Positions 22,750 through 35,631 are shown, counted from the first letter of the stretch. The stretch is DNA of 64,000 bases from Cunninghamia lanceolata (GCA_027924645.1 BSBN01000039.1:23038001-23102000); one strand, 5' to 3'. The notes: generated by a model from the letters alone, not told the origin. Program-made: numbers and translations.

Positions 22750-23034
22750 ATGTGCCCAAGGCTAAGAGGTGAGTGGGTGAGGGCAATCCTCGATGAGATA
22801 GAGGAAATCCATCCGAGACCACAACAAGACCCACTTGTCATCCAACAACAAGAAGTGTTTAGACAATTCTTATTACAACAAGCATTCATTCAACAATTTG
22901 AAAGACAACAATCAATCAACGAGAACAATAGCTTACCCACACAAAGGTGGAATATCAGAAACCCCAATAGAAGAACAGTGACCAGTGACCCTTCGGGTCA
23001 TACGGTTATATTTACAACCACGATCATTAAATGA
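22750..23034 (+). CDS. 94-aa Gln-rich ORF inside E2 LTR
   Basis: An uninterrupted frame near the 3' end of the right LTR: an acidic N-terminus (VRAILDEIEEIHPRPQQDP), a Gln-rich middle (LLQQAFIQQFERQQ) and a Thr-rich end (SGHTVIFTTTIIK). The left LTR has the same frame with no indels but two stops. I do not recognise a family. It could be a fragment of gag captured in the LTR or a chance frame; the lack of indels between copies is the only hint of coding. Confidence 0.35.
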   Translation: MCPRLRGEWVRAILDEIEEIHPRPQQDPLVIQQQEVFRQFLLQQAFIQQFERQQSINENNSLPTQRWNIRNPNRRTVTSDPSGHTVIFTTTIIK

Positions 23035-23265
23035 AACATCTACACAAGCGCACAACAACACATGCCCCAGGACGTGCCGACCTCTCTCTGCAAAGTCCAT
23101 CTCTCCAATGAGCTTGACCACCCCCGTGTCTTGCCTCCTCTCAACTGACTACTTCCATGAGAGCAAAAGTGACGTGGCAGTTTGCCCCATGGCAAGGAGG
23201 GAAGGGTCCGTGTGCACGCCAAAATGAAAACCCCAGGCAACTGACATCACAATTTTGAGCATACA

Positions 23266-23773
23266 GGGCCTGATGTGAAGAAAGGAAGGTTTATATTTTT
23301 TCTTTGTAGTTAGACATAAGTGACCTTTATGACTATGTCTCTACATCATACATGTAGCCTACATTTCCATTCATAAGTAATATCATGACCTTGGTTAGTG
23401 AAGCTGTGATTTTGCAATCCTGACTCATTATACTTTGTCTATGTAATATTGCTTAGCTTTTGTCATTTATGTAGATCCTTATTGACTATGTTATCATGAT
23501 TTATACCGTTACGATTTGATTACGAGAAATTTCCCCTCTGGCTTATGGCCTTTTACTATTTTAGTGTTTAGATAATTTCTTTTTCATGTTCTTCTCCTTT
23601 TTTCCTAAAATTCTTGTCATAAAATTGAAAGATAGGGAGTCGACCCTCATCCATAGATTATACTGCTAGGTTGTATCCCTCACCTTGGTCCCTTCTTTCC
23701 ATTTTTGATAGTCTTGAGTAGTGTACATGTGAGGTGCAAGCCCTCAAGCACTCAAAAGACCATCAATAGTTTT
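23266..23773. other. Sequence between E2 right LTR and E7 primer site
   Basis: The first 18 bases (to about 23283) resemble the sequence just after the E2 left LTR. The rest is T-rich and should contain the end of the 5' LTR of E7, possibly ending in ACCATCA at 23764, but its other border could not be found. Confidence 0.4.
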
Positions 23774-23808
23774 TGGCACACCTAGTAGGACTCGAACCCA
23801 TAATCACC
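23774..23808 (+). other. E7 primer binding site with extended tRNA complement
   Basis: TGGCACACCTAGTAGGACTC starts here and runs into GAACCC. In reverse this reads like an acceptor 3' strand plus a T-arm containing GGTTCGAGTCC and a CCA end. Plant Tat/Ogre-type elements are known to have a primer site beginning TTTGGCGCC and followed by tRNA-like sequence. The exact tRNA is not identified. Confidence 0.6.
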
Positions 23809-23893
23809 TTATTAAAATTTAGAGGTTTCAAAAGGTTCACCTAGTTAAGGCCGGTAATTCCTTAACATAAGACTAAGAATTGCAAATTACTTT

Positions 23894-24601
23894 GTGACTC
23901 TGCTTAAACCAAAAATTTCTAAATATATGTCCTCTAGAGTTTATACTAGATCAGAAACCAAAGCTAATCCAAATAGCCTAGTTCCTCCTCTTGCATTTAT
24001 TCCAAGGAAAAATCTTTTGGTGACTAAAATCCCATCACCAGATAGTCAACAAAATATTCATATGGCCCTCCCACAACCGAAAATATTTCCCACATGGAAT
24101 ACAAGAGGACCATTAGCCCCACCTATCACACCTAATGTATGGGGAGCTATTCTTGATGTCATGTTATGTTCACTACCTCAATACGCTAGAGAAAATTCTA
24201 CTAATCCAACTGAGCATCTTCATGATATAGTAAATCATTGTATAGTTCATAATATCACTAAAGAAAATATTGTCTTAAGATTGCTAGCTACTTCGTTCAA
24301 AGGAAAAGCTATTGTTTGGTATCATTCTATAGGTGCATATTAAATAGTGGATTGGTACCAGCTTGGTCATGCACTAGTTAACAGATTTAAATAAAAGGGT
24401 GATGCTACAACACTTTTGGAACAACTAAGGATTATAAAAAGGGCCTTGATCAAAATGCTAGATGACTTCAACAATAGATTTTAAAAGAGTTGGCAAAGAA
24501 TTCCAGTTGAGATCTGCCCTCCCCTAGGTATTGCCTATATTTTCTATCTAAAGGCTATAGACTTAGAAATTGCAATAATGATAAAAAATAGGGGAGGAAA
24601 T
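23894..24601 (+). pseudogene. gag: E7 gag, N-terminal part
   Basis: An open frame of 149 codons (23894-24343) continues past stops to the E6 junction. Recognisable gag features: HLHDIVNHCIVHNITKENIV, LRLLATSFKGKAIVWYHSI, then ALVNRF and PPLGIAYIFYLKAIDLEIAI with IMIKNRGG at the end. This is the N-terminal half of the retrotransposon gag domain of a Ty3/gypsy element different from E2. The frame then runs straight into the TGTAATGCC edge of E6. Its continuation is at 52314. Confidence 0.75.
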
Positions 24602-26519
24602 TGTAATGCCTACCCATAAAAAATGTCAATAAATAACAATAATAAATTAATTTAGTAAGAAATAATGAATAAAATACGATGACATTAGGAAATTCACTTA
24701 TTCTAACTTAATAAACTTCATATTAAACATAAGTTTTAATCATTCATCATAAATGAAAATTTAAGATACACACATTTCTTATGCAATTATGCACATTTAT
24801 AGTAAATGCCATATGATCATCCATTCGCAAAGTGGGAAAATACTTTCTTAGCACCAATACCTTACACAAGTAATAGTCCTAGATCTGTACAACTAAATGT
24901 AAACATTAGTACCGCAAAGTCAATAAATAAACATATTAGATATCATTGCACAAGATGACGAGTCTATCAGCCCTAAGGGCCAGACCTAATGTCTCGAGGG
25001 CTCATCCATGATGGCCTTGCCTATGTATACACATCAAAGAGACTTCATAGTTCGAGGTAAACTAGTCTTGCAACCATAAGGTTGACTTAGATACAATAAC
25101 TCATAAGGAATCTAGTTCATCACATAATATTTTTTAGAATCAATAAACCAATTAATATACACATCCCTATTGTTCTCAAGATTAAATACACCATATGTTG
25201 ACTAAATCATTGAAATTCTTAAATGTGCATGCAACAATTAAATTTATAAATAATCCCTACAGGGGTAAAATAGGGAAGTTATAACAACAAAAATATTCCA
25301 ACCATTCTCTTGGATAAAATACATAAATTTCCACAGACAATTACTTAGCTTGCAATAAATAAAAAATTCTCATAATAATGAAAAATAATCATCTTATATT
25401 CAAGTCCTAATAAAATGATTTATAGCACTATTCCACAATATATATATTTTCATTAACAAACACATAAAACCCTTATCGACACCTTACTAATGCATGCAAT
25501 ATCTACTCACTTAGAATAGATGAAAGAACATCCTTTACACATACTCAAATAAATATGACTAATTTACTCATTATTTTTAACATTCAACTTCCTATAATGC
25601 ATCAAGCAAAGATAGACATAACTTTTCATCATTTTACCATTGGTACATCCTAGGTTTGACCACCATAGAAAGGTTGCAATACTATTCTCAATGACTAGTC
25701 TTCAACAAACGTTTTCTCAATTTTATCAATAATTCAAGATAATATGGTAAATTCCAAATTAAGTATTCACACTTCATCGAAGTCAACAATAATGATCAAA
25801 AATATTAAATAGACATTATTGAAACAATTCCACAATTTTTGTCTAATCTATGATTATATCTTATATGATTTTTCTAACTATACTAGCATTTCCAAACTAA
25901 CTATTTAGTCTATTATTTTAATTCTAATCCTAACTTGGCTAACATGATAAAATATTCTTAACCAAGTCATAATAAAAGGTAGAATATGAATGAAGATTTA
26001 ACATAAAAAGATTCTTCTAGAAAAATTATCAAGTTAAAATTCTCTAATCAAATATATTAATTACTCTTACGAAATAATTCGATACCAATTTAATTCTAAA
26101 TATAAGAAGATATTAGACAAATCATTAAAGATTTAGTCTCTAACATCAATATGAAATTATCATCATATATTCACTAATTCATTATATCATCTTACACTTA
26201 TTAAAAGAATGAACCCTTTATAGTCAATCCTACACCATACTAGAAAAAATGTATTAAAACATAATTATTAGAGATCTAGGAACATATATGATATTAATAA
26301 ATTAAAGGTAATTTCAACTTGAAATTTCTACCTACTCATTCCCATGGACATTGATATGAAACACACTTTCTATTATATTTCTGTCATCCTCATCTATACT
26401 ATAATTTAAAGTTTTAGCCTCATTCCTAATTTCTAATCTACATTTCTATTATCCAAAAACAAGTAAACTATAGCTTAAGGTATTTAATGAAGAGCCTACT
26501 ACACTTTCCATTCAATAAG
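24602..26519. other. E6 left part, no genes seen
   Basis: About 1.9 kb of AT-rich sequence without reading frames or internal repeats that I can recognise. Confidence 0.5.
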
Positions 26520-27386
26520 TGAAAGGAAACAAGGTACGCGGAAACAACTTCCTACACCAATATAATGATGGATAGTAGTGCAAATTTTTCTTAGATCTTT
26601 CTAGTTATAGTTTAGATACACATTAACAAAGAGATTAACACACATTCAAAACAAGTACAAATGCAATAGACACAAGGTATACGTGGGGAAAACCCTTTTA
26701 GGTGAAAAACCCCACACTCCAAAGCACAACCCAATGTATTATTCAGTAAACAAGGAATGGGTACAATATAATTACAGAGACAAGCTCTTCCAAGAGTTCC
26801 CAAGATGCCAATTCTAGAGCAATTCTAGTAGCATTTTTGTACTTGCAAATGAACCATACAAAACTCCACTCTAAGCATTTGTTTTTTAGAGATATGAAGC
26901 AAGAATAGAACCTTCTAGAGGTTGGGCATCCAAGAGGCCATATGGTACAATATCCAATGTCTCTTTCATGTAAACACACTTGTCTACATCAAGGAAAGAT
27001 GCCTTACAACCTCTTATAGTTGTAAGAAGAATCTGTCATTCTTACAAGACTGACAACTGTAAGAGAATCATCATAAATGACTAAATATAGAATATGACTC
27101 TTACAACTTGTCCTTATCCTTCCTTGGATGTCCAACTTTGATCTTTTCTCCATGCAAAGTTGCTTTACAACACTTGTCCAACCTGTCATAGAATCTGGTC
27201 CTTACGCATCACAGTTTGTCATAGAAATCTGTCATATGTCATAGGAATCCGTCATATGTCATAAGAATCTGTCATAAGGACTTACACACCTTACAACTAG
27301 CCGACACATGTAAAAAATGTCCTATTCCAAGGTGGAATGCCTACATACTCATGTGAGGACAAAAATATATCCTTGTCACCTTCCAT
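26520..27386 (-). repeat. E3 left (3') LTR, first segment
   Basis: Matches 40314-41152. It includes a short array of GTCATATGTCATAGGAATC-type units near 27220-27275 (three here, two in the right LTR). It ends with the E4 target copy TTCCAT (27381-27386). Confidence 0.9.
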
Positions 27387-29515
27387 TGTTGGAATACTTA
27401 CTATCACTAAGAGGGGGGTGAATCAGTGATATACAAAAACTTTATTCCATAATCTTGAAAAACTTATCACAAGAATAACCAAATACTTTGTGCAATGACA
27501 TTAAGAACAAAATGAGAGGATGAAGACAATAAGACAAACATGCACATATGACACAAGATTTATGTGGAAACCCAATGAGGGAAAAAAACCACTGAGAGTT
27601 GCTTGAATCTACTGCTCAAATCCAACCTCAAAAGAAAGATGATTACAATTGTTTTTGAAGCTCTAACTCCAAGGTACAAATGACACCTATGCACTATTTA
27701 CAAAACATCAATCTCTCAGGTACAATACACACCTGATCATAGCAAAATCACCTGAAGACACCAACCTCAAACTCCTAAAACACCAAAACTCCTTAACAAA
27801 GTAACAAAAGTTTTTGCAAGTAATGATTGCAAGACAATCTGATTTGCACCAATACAAATACAAAAGCCTCTCTACAAAATGATAAAAGTCAATGTATCAA
27901 CAATCTACACTAGCTAATCTGCCACACATCTCATCACAAACAAGAACACCAACGTCCTTAAACTGTGACAAACAAATATGCAAAAATATGACTCTAAAAA
28001 TAATCTAGTTTGCATCAATAAGAGCAATGAACCCTCTCTACAAAAAGATAATATTCTATCATCATGATCTTCTCTATCCAACAAAAACAAAACCTCTATC
28101 TTTGTCAACTAAGGCTTTTGACATCTTCAAGCTACAATGGTCAACATCCCTTCTCTATCAAATAAAACCCTCTGCCTCTAGGCCATACTATTTGTATCTT
28201 CTCACTCACTAAAACAATATTCTCTTTTGTAAAACTGTCATACAAAAATACATTCCTCACCACAATTTACACTCTCTAAGAAATCTCTCAAAAACTCTTC
28301 AACACTCATGTTATTTCCTTTGGAGAGAACCTCACAACTCTCACACACTCATCACTTCATTATAGACATTTTTACAAACTTGTAACACCCATCACAAACC
28401 CCGTGACATCAACACTAGCATTCAATGTATAAATACCTATAATCAAACTCCTCACAATGCTCTCTCAGAGATACAAATTCACTGCATTTTCTACTTCTGA
28501 CACAGAGCATATTCTACATACTTTTGTTCATCATAGACTCATTACTCCAACAACAAAATGCCATATACATAGTGTGTATACCATCATCATCTCGGCATAG
28601 TACACTCTAAGAAACCTTCAAGTCTCGAGAAGAGGAGGATTTAACTTTTTTGTGATTTAGTTCCAAAAATAGTTAGCAAAAGATAGTTAACAAACTACTT
28701 TACAGAGACTATGTCCAAATGACCATCAAACATCAACCATAGAGGAGATCCGTTAGGGTTTGAAAAGAGTTTAAATTAGAACCATAGATTTCCCTTTTAG
28801 CAGGCATAGAATATTGAATAAGAGCCTTTGATTTTGTTTTTCTGCTCTATTCATAGTCATAACCTAAAGTGTCCAGTTGCCTCTTAGGAAGAGGGCCAGT
28901 CAAGAACGTTGATCAACCCTTCTCTTGATCACTTAAGTCATTGTTGACCTGCACTAGCCAATCACTGAGGAAATAAAATAAAAGGTAACTTCTTTATTTG
29001 ATGATTAACATAAGATTACAATCTGAGGTTTAGGACTTTTAGGGTTTTGAGTGTGCTTAGTGTTTTAGGTTATAAACTCCATGAACTACCAAAAAAGAGA
29101 TCATCAATGCTGATCAAGTCCCTATATCTGCAATCTCCAACTCCATGAATGAACACAATGTTCATCACCACAACACTGCAAACCAATACCATCAACACCA
29201 ACATGCTAACATAAATGACCAACATTGAAGAAGAATAAACCAAGTATGAACTTCTAAGAACACCAATTGCATAACAAATCTTTGAAATCTTTGAAGCACA
29301 ACATCAACTCTGTGAGAACCTTGAGCCAACTGAGATCTAGCCATCATGTCACCAAGATCCTGATGCGAATCAACAACATTAACTCAAACATGAAGCCTCT
29401 AAACATAGAATACCTTAACATCTTCAACATCAATGTGATCCTAAGATTCTGAAACATCAACACATGGATCACCAATCAAATCCTCTTTTGACATCAATGA
29501 CAAACATGTTCATCA
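27387..29515 (-). repeat. E4 left (3') LTR
   Basis: 2129 bp from TGTTGGAATAC to GTTCATCA, matching 32901-35928 apart from small indels and the insertion in the right copy. Confidence 0.92.
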
Positions 29516-29530
29516 ATCTCCCCCTTTCTC
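29516..29530 (-). other. E4 polypurine tract
   Basis: The minus strand reads GAGAAAGGGGGAGAT right before the 3' LTR start TGATGAAC. A second similar tract (AAAGGGGGAGAGAG in reverse) is near 29562-29576. Confidence 0.85.
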
Positions 29531-31650
29531 ATTGATGGAAAAACTAAATCTCATCACTACTCTCTCCCCCTTTGACATCAAATGACAAAGGACCTTTCAA
29601 ACACCCCCCTGTTTACTATGGTCTACTATATCCTATTGATAAATACCAAAATGATTGGCTAAAAGAGCATTGTTAGATGTTATTATGAAGAAAGCATAGT
29701 GCTGCTTTATAAGACCACACACTCAGCATAAACATTGTAAATTTGGAACATAACTGTCATTAAACACTGTCATACATGGAATTCCAAAAAGTGATCATAA
29801 AAAATTTGATCAAGGACAAAGATTCTCAGTAGTGTCAAAAAAGCATCTACAATTGCAAAGACTGTAACAAAACACAAAGAGCATTGTTCTATCATACTTG
29901 TCTCCTTATCTTGTATAGACTGTCTCTAACCTAAATCAAGACATGAATGACTAAGTTTGAATAATGACTTGACATTTCTTTAATGCATTTTGTCATAATT
30001 AATTCAACTGAGTTCTTTTTGAAAATGATCTCCTTGGTTGCACTCTGTTTAGTTCATTTCATCTTTGTTATGACAATATAATCATATATGTCCTATTGTT
30101 CCAGGGATCTATACACTGTACTTTACAAAATTCACTATCCCTTGTCTGGTCTTCTACATTTTGTATACAGTAAACCTCCTCCTTTATACAATGATGAATG
30201 CCATACCATGTTTCAAAGAGTCACTAAAAAACTGTCATGAAAGTAAATGAAAACCACTGCCATATTCAGTGAAAAATACTATCATAATAACATTACAAAA
30301 CTATCCCTACACTCTACCCTATCAGTAACAACATTGTGATTAGAACTTATATCTTGCCTATTTCCTTCATCTTGTAGCCATATCTACTAGGGCACTTGTA
30401 ATTACAACATATGAGTATTGTTCATCATGAGATGACCAAAGCAACTTGAACACCAAATCAAGAAGAGAAGAATCCTGATAGAGTATGTGATGAACTTCAA
30501 GTCTTTAGTTTCTTCTACAATCCCTAAAGCTAACACTTCAACAACAACCTCTGCTTATGAATCAACTTCAAACAGAGATCATAAACATTTGTTCATATAC
30601 AAAAAAAAATCTCCAACCTCTTCAACAATCTACCCCCCCTATAAATGATAAATCAAGGCACTTGAACACTATTAACATGAGACCTTAATTCATTAAGGCA
30701 CAAAGTTCATATGCCAAATTAAGCAAATCAACCAAAAAAACAAATCACTACACCAACATCAATGAAAAACTATGGCAAAGTGCATAGTCCTATCCTAACT
30801 TGGCAAATCACTTTTCTCTATTGAAGTCTCAACACCACACTATGTAAACAAGAATAATACCATGATGAAAGTATCATGAAGCACTGTCTAAAGTCTGATA
30901 TAGAGTTGAGTAAGGAAGACCTATCACTACCACACTGACTACCTATCAGATTGACTATCATTAAATGCTGTCAAGCAAGATTCCATGCTGTCACAAATAG
31001 ATCTTCAAAGACTACTAATGTAGAAACATTACCTACTAAACTATCACCAAGAAAGTATAAATGCAGTCTCACAAAACTACTGCTCATACAAGTCTACTTC
31101 AGTACTTGCAACTACAACATTTGACCATAACCTGCACATTTATCCAATGATGGATGTCATATCTTATTCCAAAGCTTCTTAATTTGACATAGACTACAAG
31201 AATAGTGGCAAAGGTTGTAGAGTCTATTTATACACCTATCAATTGCATCATCTTGTATACTCCTAAAATCTTTCAATAAATCCTTTTTGTATATGTAAAG
31301 CCTTGAATAGAATGAGGCCTTTCTTCATTTGATAGTGTAGATGTATGAAATTTGAACATGATTCCACCTAAATCACAAACACTATTACGAAAACTTGATG
31401 TGAACTACAACACTCATCGACTGCCACAAGAATTCACATTTAACTGCCACATACTGCATTATAAGAGTGCATTGAGTCCTGAAACTATTCATTTTCAATA
31501 TCATGCAATGTAAGGGACTAATTGATAACAACAGATGTCTGAACCCTCTACTATGATTTAACTCAAGATTTTCATATAGAGATGCTATCAAAAGATAGTG
31601 TGAATATTCAACATTCAACTTTCTCTAGGGGCTAAAGGATAAACACTAAC
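29531..31650. other. E4 internal non-coding region
   Basis: About 2.1 kb between the purine tract and the gag-like frame. No pol domain can be read on either strand; only short chance frames are present. In an autonomous copia element pol would be here. Confidence 0.7.
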
Positions 31651-32832
31651 CTATTCCCCCTTACTCCATGCTACCTTATATGCATTTTGGAATATTCCTT
31701 GTGCAATATGCACAAGATTAGGGCCTTCTTTTTCTTGGTTTTGTTTTCTTCTCCAAACCTTCTTAGGTTCTACCTTCTTTTTCTTAAACAGACTATCTGT
31801 CTTCTTGTTTCTTGTAGATGATTTGTTCAACTTGCTCTTACAATGTTCTACCTTATGCCCAAATTTATGACACTTAAAACAAGTAATATTATTCCCAACT
31901 AGAGGGGTAAACGAAACATGTCTTCTTGAAAAACTAGGAACACCATTACTTGCCTGAACATAAGAAAATCTTGCAATATGACATAGTTGATTGCATTTGT
32001 AGCATAGGACTTTGCTTGATAACTTATAAGAATCCCTATTCCATCCATCTTTCCTTACATGCATCCAACAATCAATTACTTTATGACCAAAATTATGACA
32101 TAAATGACAATAACTAGGAAAGTGTGAATAGTTGTACCTTATTTCTTGACAATGTCTAGTAGGTGGAGATCTTGAGGACCTATTTGTCTTTCTCCCTTCA
32201 TCAACAAATTTATCTACTGTCTTCTTCTTATTTTCAGGAGCAACAACATGAAAACTTAGATCAATGTTCTTTCTAGGTGCATTTCTGACTTTAGAAGTTT
32301 GCCCCACTTCATACCCTAATCCTATAGTATCATTATGACACTTTTGTTTGCCCAACATCTCATATAATTTGTCGATGTTGTTCTCAAACATCTGATTTTT
32401 CTCTAACTGCTTTCTCAAAGACATAACTTCTGCCTCTAACTTCTAATAGTTCTCTTCTTTTGTTTGCAAGTTCAACTTAGTAGCTTCTTCAATCCTTTTG
32501 GACTCTTCCAACTGCAATTTTAGATCTGCAATATGTTTATTAGATTCTTCAGCTTGTACCCTTAATCTAGAATTTTCATCTTTCAATTTTTCAATTACAT
32601 TGTAGGCAAAGAATAGTTCTTTTTCAAGATCCACCCCATCTTCTTCTGGATTAGATTGGACTTCACTTTCCTCATACACCAATTTGTCCTCTAATTTTGT
32701 TCTTAATTCAAATTGAGAATCATTTCTATCAACTGACTTTACAACTCCATTTGCATTTGGTAAAGATTGTACCTTTTGATCAGTAAGTGGCTTGACATTT
32801 CTTCTTTCCTTGTTCCTTCTACTTTTTGCCAT
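31651..32832 (-). pseudogene. gag: E4 gag-like protein: coiled coil plus zinc knuckles
   Basis: One frame of about 393 codons with a single TAG (32440-32445 area) splitting it into 129 and 257 codons. The ATG at 32832 lies 55 bases after the primer site, so this is the first protein of the element. It has a basic start (MAKSRRNKERRNVK), an acidic helical coiled coil (EKLKDENSRLRVQAEESNKH and following), and a segment YEMLGKQKCHNDTIGLGYE like the C-terminal part of some copia gags. There are then three CCHC knuckles: CHLCHNFGHKVIDC, a degenerate CYKCNQLCHIARFS, and CFKCHKFGHKVEHC. A Lys-rich tail ends it. The usual N-terminal gag domain is missing. Packaging RNA into a helper particle is a plausible role. 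Confidence 0.75.
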
Positions 32833-32886
32833 TGTATTCCACCTCCAAAATCTACCCTGGTTAGTTATACTCCTGTAAGGAACCCC

Positions 32887-32898
32887 GCTCTGATACCA
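32887..32898 (-). other. E4 primer binding site (tRNA-iMet)
   Basis: The minus strand reads TGGTATCAGAGC followed by GGGGT, two bases inside the 5' LTR that starts at 32901. Confidence 0.93.
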
Positions 32899-34780
32899 AT
32901 TGTTGGAATACTCACTATCACTGAGAGCGGGGGTGAATCAGTGATATACAAAAACTTTATTCCATAATCTTAAAAAACTTATCACAAGAATAAATGTTGT
33001 TCAACCAAATACTTTGTGCAATGACATTAAGAACTAAATGAGATGATGAAGACAATAAGAAAACATGCACATATGACACTAGATTTATGTGGAAACCCAA
33101 TAAGGGAAATAACCACTGAGAGTTGCTTGAGTCTACTGCTCAAATCCAACCTCAAAAGAAAGATGTTTACAATTGTTTTTGAAGCTCCAACTCCAAGGTA
33201 CAAAGGACACCTATGCACTATTTACAAAACCTCAATTTCTCAGGTACAATGCACACCTGATCATAGAAAAATCACCTGAAGACACCAACCTCAATGAGGC
33301 ACCAAATTCAAACTCCTGAAACACCAAAACTCCTTAACAAAGTAACAAAAGTTTTTGCAAGTAATGATTGCAAGACAATTTGATTTGCACCAATACAAAT
33401 ACAAAAGCATCTCTGCAAGATGATAAAAGTCAATGTATCAACAATCTACACCATCTAATCTTCCACACATCTCATCACAAACAAGAACACCAACCTCCTT
33501 AAACTATGACAAGCAAATATGTAAAAATATGACTAAAAATAATCTAGTAAACATCAATAAGAGCAATCAACCCTCTGTAAAAAGATAATATTCTATCATC
33601 ATGATCTTCTCTGTCCAACAAAAACAAAACCTCTATCTCTGTAAACTAAGGCTTTTGACATCTTCAAGCTATAATAGTCAACATCCCTTCTCTGTCAAAT
33701 AAAACCCTCTGCCTTTGTGCCATACTATCTGTGTCTTCTCACTCACTAAAGCAATATTCTCTTTTGTAAAACTGTCATACAAAAATACATTCCTCACCAC
33801 AATTTACACTCTCTAAGAAATCTCTCAAAAACTCTTCAACACTCATGTTATTTCCTTTGGAGAGAACCTCACAACTCTCACACACTCATCACTTCATTAT
33901 AGACACTTTTACAAACTTGTAACACCCATCACAAACCCCCTAACATCAACACTAGCATTCAATGTATAAATACCTATAATCAAACTCCTCACAATGCTCT
34001 CTTAGAGATACAAATTCACTGCATTTTCTACTTCTGACACAGAGCATACTCTACATACTTTTGTTCATCATAGACTCATTACTCCAACAACAAAATGCCA
34101 TATACACAGTGTGTATACCATTGTCAGCTCACCATAGTACACTCTAAGAAACCTTCAAGTCTCGTGAAGAGGAGGATTTAACTTTTATGTGATTTAGTTC
34201 CAAAAATAGTTAGAAAAAGATAGTTAACAAACTGCTTTACAGAGACTACGTCCAAATGACGGTCAAACATCAACCATAGAGGAGATCCGTTAGGGTTTGA
34301 AAAGAGTTTAAATTAGAACCATAGATTTCCTTTTAGTGGGCAGAGAAGATTGAATAAGAGCCTTTGATTTTTTTTTACCTCTCTATTCATAGTCATAACC
34401 TGAAGTGTCTGGTTGTCTCTTAGGAAGAGGGCTAGTCAAGAATGTTGATCAACCCTTCTCTTGATCACTTAAGTCACTTTTGACCTGCACTAGCCAGTCA
34501 CCGAGGAAATAAAACAAAAGGTAACTTCTTTATGTGATGGTTAACATAAGGTTAAAACCTTAGGTTTAAGGACTTTTAGGGTCTTGAGTGTGCTTAGTGT
34601 TTTAGGTTATAAACTCCATGAACTGCCAAAAAAGAGATCATCAATGCAAGAGATCATCAATGTTGATCAAGTCCCTATGTTCGTAATCTCCAACTCCATA
34701 AATGAACACATTGTTCATCACCACAACACTGCAAACCAATACCATCAACACCAACATGCTAACATAAATGACCAACATTG

Positions 34781-35631
34781 ATGTAGAGCATTCAACGAAA
34801 ATGTGGTTTCAATCTAACATTTCACTTTATGACCCTTTGGTGAGACTAACTCATTGGCAGGATCTTGCACCTGTCCCCCGATACTACCACACACGCCGAT
34901 ATGGAAAACTATTTAATATGCATAACATGACTTGCTACTGCCAGTGAATTAATGTATCTCCGCCCAGATTTCACCATTACAACCAGTCACCCTTTGTATC
35001 TGACTTAATGTACATTCACAAAATACAATCTCAACATACATTCGCAACATACATTTTAAAGATGCTTTTGCGATATACACATGAAATGTAGATTCGGTGA
35101 ACCAACACGAAATTCACGCTGATATAAACTTCTGTAACTTGCAACCAAACAACTTACCAGAGAAACTACAAAAACCTACTGAACAGAAAGCAATCTAGCA
35201 CTACGGAGGTCATTCCACTGATTTTGAAGAAATCTCAACCAGTGGAATGACTCCAATCTACATTCCTGTAATTAGACCAAAACAAAAATTCTTTTATTCC
35301 TTCTTCTCAATATACATACAATCAATTCTCTCCCTCTCTATCTGTCTGTACTCCTCAACGAACACAAACCCTACTATAAAGACTCTCAAATTGGCAGTTA
35401 CATATGGTGGAAGGCGAACCGCCCTACAATCACCTCTGTCATTTAGTTACATCCACTTATTTAGTTCGGTTACAATGACATGTATACAGATTTCAACTTT
35501 ATGTCGTTACTCAGCCAACTAAGATTCAACATGGCACTAAGGCCTTACAAACATGAAAAGACTACTTTGGTCAAAATAGAGTATGCATGGAATCCTCTGA
35601 ATTCTCAGTGTCTCGAGGTGCTCCTGCACCA
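34781..35631. mobile_element. 851-bp insertion of unknown type in E4 right LTR
   Basis: The left LTR of E4 lacks this segment. It is flanked by AACATTG on both sides (34774-34780 and 35632-35638), with the base before also nearly matching, so a 7-8 bp target duplication is likely. Its ends (ATGTAGAG and CCTGCACC) are not inverted repeats of each other and there is no terminal A or T run. A 12-bp inverted repeat lies in the middle. A 91-codon frame (35247-35522) shows no known domain. A 7-8 bp duplication would fit a hAT-like DNA transposon, but the lack of terminal repeats argues against it. Confidence 0.7.
35209..35251. repeat. 12-bp inverted repeat with 19-base loop
   Basis: GTCATTCCACTG (35209-35220) and CAGTGGAATGAC (35240-35251) are perfect complements, at the centre of the 851-bp insertion. 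Confidence 0.88.

Larger units (their letters stand above)
9218..23265 (+). mobile_element. E2: degenerate Ty3/gypsy element, Tat-like, with antisense extra ORF
   Basis: Two direct repeats of about 1.84 kb (9218-11053 and 21419-23265) flank 10.4 kb. Inside, on the plus strand, are gag with a Tat-type CxxH...HxxxxC motif, a retropepsin with the YNLLLGRLWIH signature, a 365-aa frame, and the C-terminal tail of integrase. Reverse transcriptase, RNase H and integrase core are absent. Downstream of pol lies an antisense frame similar to the plant mobile domain. Extra ORFs between pol and the 3' LTR, in either orientation, are known for Tat/Ogre-type elements. No target duplication was found, and the 3' LTR edge is followed by a diverged version of the sequence after the 5' LTR, so pairing of these two repeats as one element is likely but not proven. 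Confidence 0.78.
21419..23265 (+). repeat. E2 right (3') LTR
   Basis: Direct repeat of 9218-11053, ending GAGCATACA. It starts with a cluster of GGGTCACCC and GGGTGAC motifs that is shorter in the left copy. The TATA context, GTCAA cluster and Gln-rich reading frame are all conserved. Confidence 0.82.

Noticed and set aside
23774..23812. tRNA gene suggested by TCGAACCC-like T-arm sequence
   Set aside because: Only one arm plus an acceptor-like strand is present, in reverse and just before gag; a primer binding site explains it.
27186..27280. CRISPR-like short repeats (GTCATATGTCATAGGAATC type)
   Set aside because: Only two or three degenerate adjacent units within a plant LTR, without unique spacers.
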